A stretch of DNA of 64,000 nt. Origin: Flavobacterium sp. ALD4. Lineage in GTDB: Bacteria > Bacteroidota > Bacteroidia > Flavobacteriales > Flavobacteriaceae. The stretch spans positions 62,001 to 126,000 of the forward strand of contig NZ_PJBJ01000029.1 of assembly GCF_002836475.1 (NCBI RefSeq), given 5' to 3'. How positions within the stretch are numbered: position 1 is the stretch's first letter; every line of letters starts with the position of its first letter. Shown piece by piece: positions 62,787 to 64,000 of the stretch. The notes below the pieces were generated by a model, which was given only the letters and a program-made list of their open reading frames with translations, searched no databases and was not told the origin of the DNA. A program made the position numbers and the translations under genes.

Positions 62787-63854
62787 TTATAACTCATTAT
62801 TTTGCTTGCCATAATAATTCACCATCAAATTCACGAATTTACTGTAACTCTCTATACCATCTTTCTGTTGATTCAATTTTAAGAACTGATCATAAAAGAG
62901 ATGGAAACCGGTTTCAATAGGTGTTTTATAGTCCTTTCTAAAATTTACACTTTCCTGGTAGTTTTTTATTATTCCGGGATGAACTGTCGTTATCAATTGG
63001 TCAAATGATTTCTTGTTGCTAAATTCCAAAATTCCTAAACAATACCGCAAGGCATAACTGTAGCCCGAATATTGAATGTATAAATCGTTATTTTTTACAG
63101 AGGCAAGAAAGCCAATAAAATTGCATTCGCTTTCGCTCGCAAATCCCATCTGGTGCGCCATTTCATGATTGGTGGTCATGGGGAAGCTATACATCGGACC
63201 TAAGTAGTTTACGTTAGCCTCATTAGTAAAAGGGTTTAAATAGCCACTAAATCCCATATAGGTTAAGGGTACGCTAAATAATGATTTTTTAGTACTTAAA
63301 TTTATAAAACGAAAGTTCTGATGTTGCTTCGACAAGTTTTTGTAACCATTTAAATTCATTGTAAACGTCTGCTCTTGAGAGTAGGGGAACACCACTTTTA
63401 GGCTGTCAGATTTTGTGATTTGTTGTTGGATTTCGTTCGTTTTTGCAATCAAATTTTTAGTAAAGACAGCCAAATCAGCATTTGTATACTCTCTTTTAAT
63501 TTCCATTTTTTCAAAAAGCGGTTTACGATAGTAGTTTAGTGCCCATAGCATATGGAACATAAAATAAAAAACAGAGATAAAACTGAACAGCTGCAAGGTA
63601 TTTTCTTTCCAATTTTCTTTCCACGATTTTCTCCTGTCCCAAAACCATTTAAAAACAAAGAAAATTAAAACAAAATAAAGGCAATCACCTAAAGAAAAAG
63701 GAACGTTGCCCAACACAGTTCTTGAAAATTGAGATAGAGTCAAATAGATGCCGTTACTGTAATAACGTTCCACGCTTTCAGGGAAAAACGAAATAATCTG
63801 CAGAAGAATTATTTGGATAATAAGGAAAAAGGGAAGTATGAATTTTTGTTTCAC
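62787..63854 (-). CDS. DUF3810 family membrane protein with HEXXH motif
   Basis: 355 residues. Three or four N-terminal helices (about 5-105) precede a soluble domain containing H-E-M-A-H-Q-M-G-F-A-S-E-S-E, a gluzincin-like H-E-x-x-H ... E metal site, which suggests a membrane zinc metalloprotease, although the family is only named DUF3810. Convergent with the type III PKS gene. Confidence 0.82.
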   Translation of the reverse strand: MKQKFILPFFLIIQIILLQIISFFPESVERYYSNGIYLTLSQFSRTVLGNVPFSLGDCLYFVLIFFVFKWFWDRRKSWKENWKENTLQLFSFISVFYFMFHMLWALNYYRKPLFEKMEIKREYTNADLAVFTKNLIAKTNEIQQQITKSDSLKVVFPYSQEQTFTMNLNGYKNLSKQHQNFRFINLSTKKSLFSVPLTYMGFSGYLNPFTNEANVNYLGPMYSFPMTTNHEMAHQMGFASESECNFIGFLASVKNNDLYIQYSGYSYALRYCLGILEFSNKKSFDQLITTVHPGIIKNYQESVNFRKDYKTPIETGFHLFYDQFLKLNQQKDGIESYSKFVNLMVNYYGKQNNEL

Positions 63855-64000
63855 GAAGCAGAAATTTATTTACGTGGCTATTTTTAGTGAATGGTAAATA
63901 TAGTAACTTTTTATGTCGCGGAAAGACGTTACGTTTTTTGTTTCGCAGAGAATCGCAAAAGTAAAACACAGAGAGGCGCTAAGTCTTTTTACCATATAAG

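Overview
The window is AT-rich chromosomal DNA from a member of the Flavobacteriaceae, most likely a Flavobacterium. The evidence is: the Bacteroidota promoter -7 element TAnnTTTG in front of many genes; A-rich leaders without Shine-Dalgarno motifs; Bacteroidota-restricted families (DUF5723, DUF3810, DUF4295, flavobacterial lipoproteins); the L28-L33-DUF4295-FtsY gene block; and a SecA of about 1,110 residues. Most of the window is ordinary housekeeping sequence in short transcription units, often separated by near-perfect hairpin terminators. I see no tRNA, rRNA, CRISPR array or intact insertion sequence.

Layout. 0-6.6 kb: an edge-truncated lipoprotein, pyrD, HMG-CoA lyase, a lipoprotein/DUF5723 pair and guaB. 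6.6-8.1 kb: an accessory islet with two small minus-strand genes bounded by integron-like attC repeats. 8.1-16 kb: a CPA2 antiporter, purB, a sirtuin, a TrmH-type methyltransferase and a lipoprotein amidase. 16-31.5 kb: secA, a cobalamin adenosyltransferase, an ATP-grasp protein, a LolD-like ABC ATPase, a histidine kinase, an ABC-F protein, a DUF445 protein and secreted proteins. 31.9-41.5 kb: a GH30 glycosidase, a GT2 enzyme, a 2-oxoacid dehydrogenase E2, a DnaQ-like exonuclease, cinA, ribosomal proteins L28 and L33, a frameshifted DUF4295 gene and ftsY. 41.5-48.1 kb: a ruined serine hydrolase, ndk, an HGSNAT-like membrane protein, bshC and an sdpR/sdpI pair whose sdpI is split by a stop codon. 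48.3-59.3 kb: an MFS symporter, a B12-binding radical SAM protein, a three-gene acyl-CoA carboxylase, a Nudix CoA pyrophosphatase, a PlsC-like acyltransferase and an ECF sigma factor with a membrane partner. 59.8-63.9 kb: a decayed NADH dehydrogenase II, a stand-alone type III polyketide synthase and a DUF3810 membrane metalloprotease-like protein.

How genes fit together. HMG-CoA lyase, the biotin-dependent acyl-CoA carboxylase, the 2-oxoacid dehydrogenase E2 and the cobalamin adenosyltransferase are consistent with branched-chain amino acid and propionate catabolism, although they are not clustered. pyrD, guaB, purB and ndk cover nucleotide synthesis. secA and ftsY are the protein export and targeting genes.

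The most interesting items are: the attC-like cassette pair, in which each cassette's 3' R'' box is the exact reverse complement of its own 5' R' box; a frameshift in the normally conserved DUF4295 gene; the split sdpI behind a palindromic operator; a perfect 26-bp hairpin; a dispersed flavobacterial intergenic repeat; a type III PKS without partners; a radical SAM enzyme with C-x4-C-x2-C spacing; and several decaying genes.
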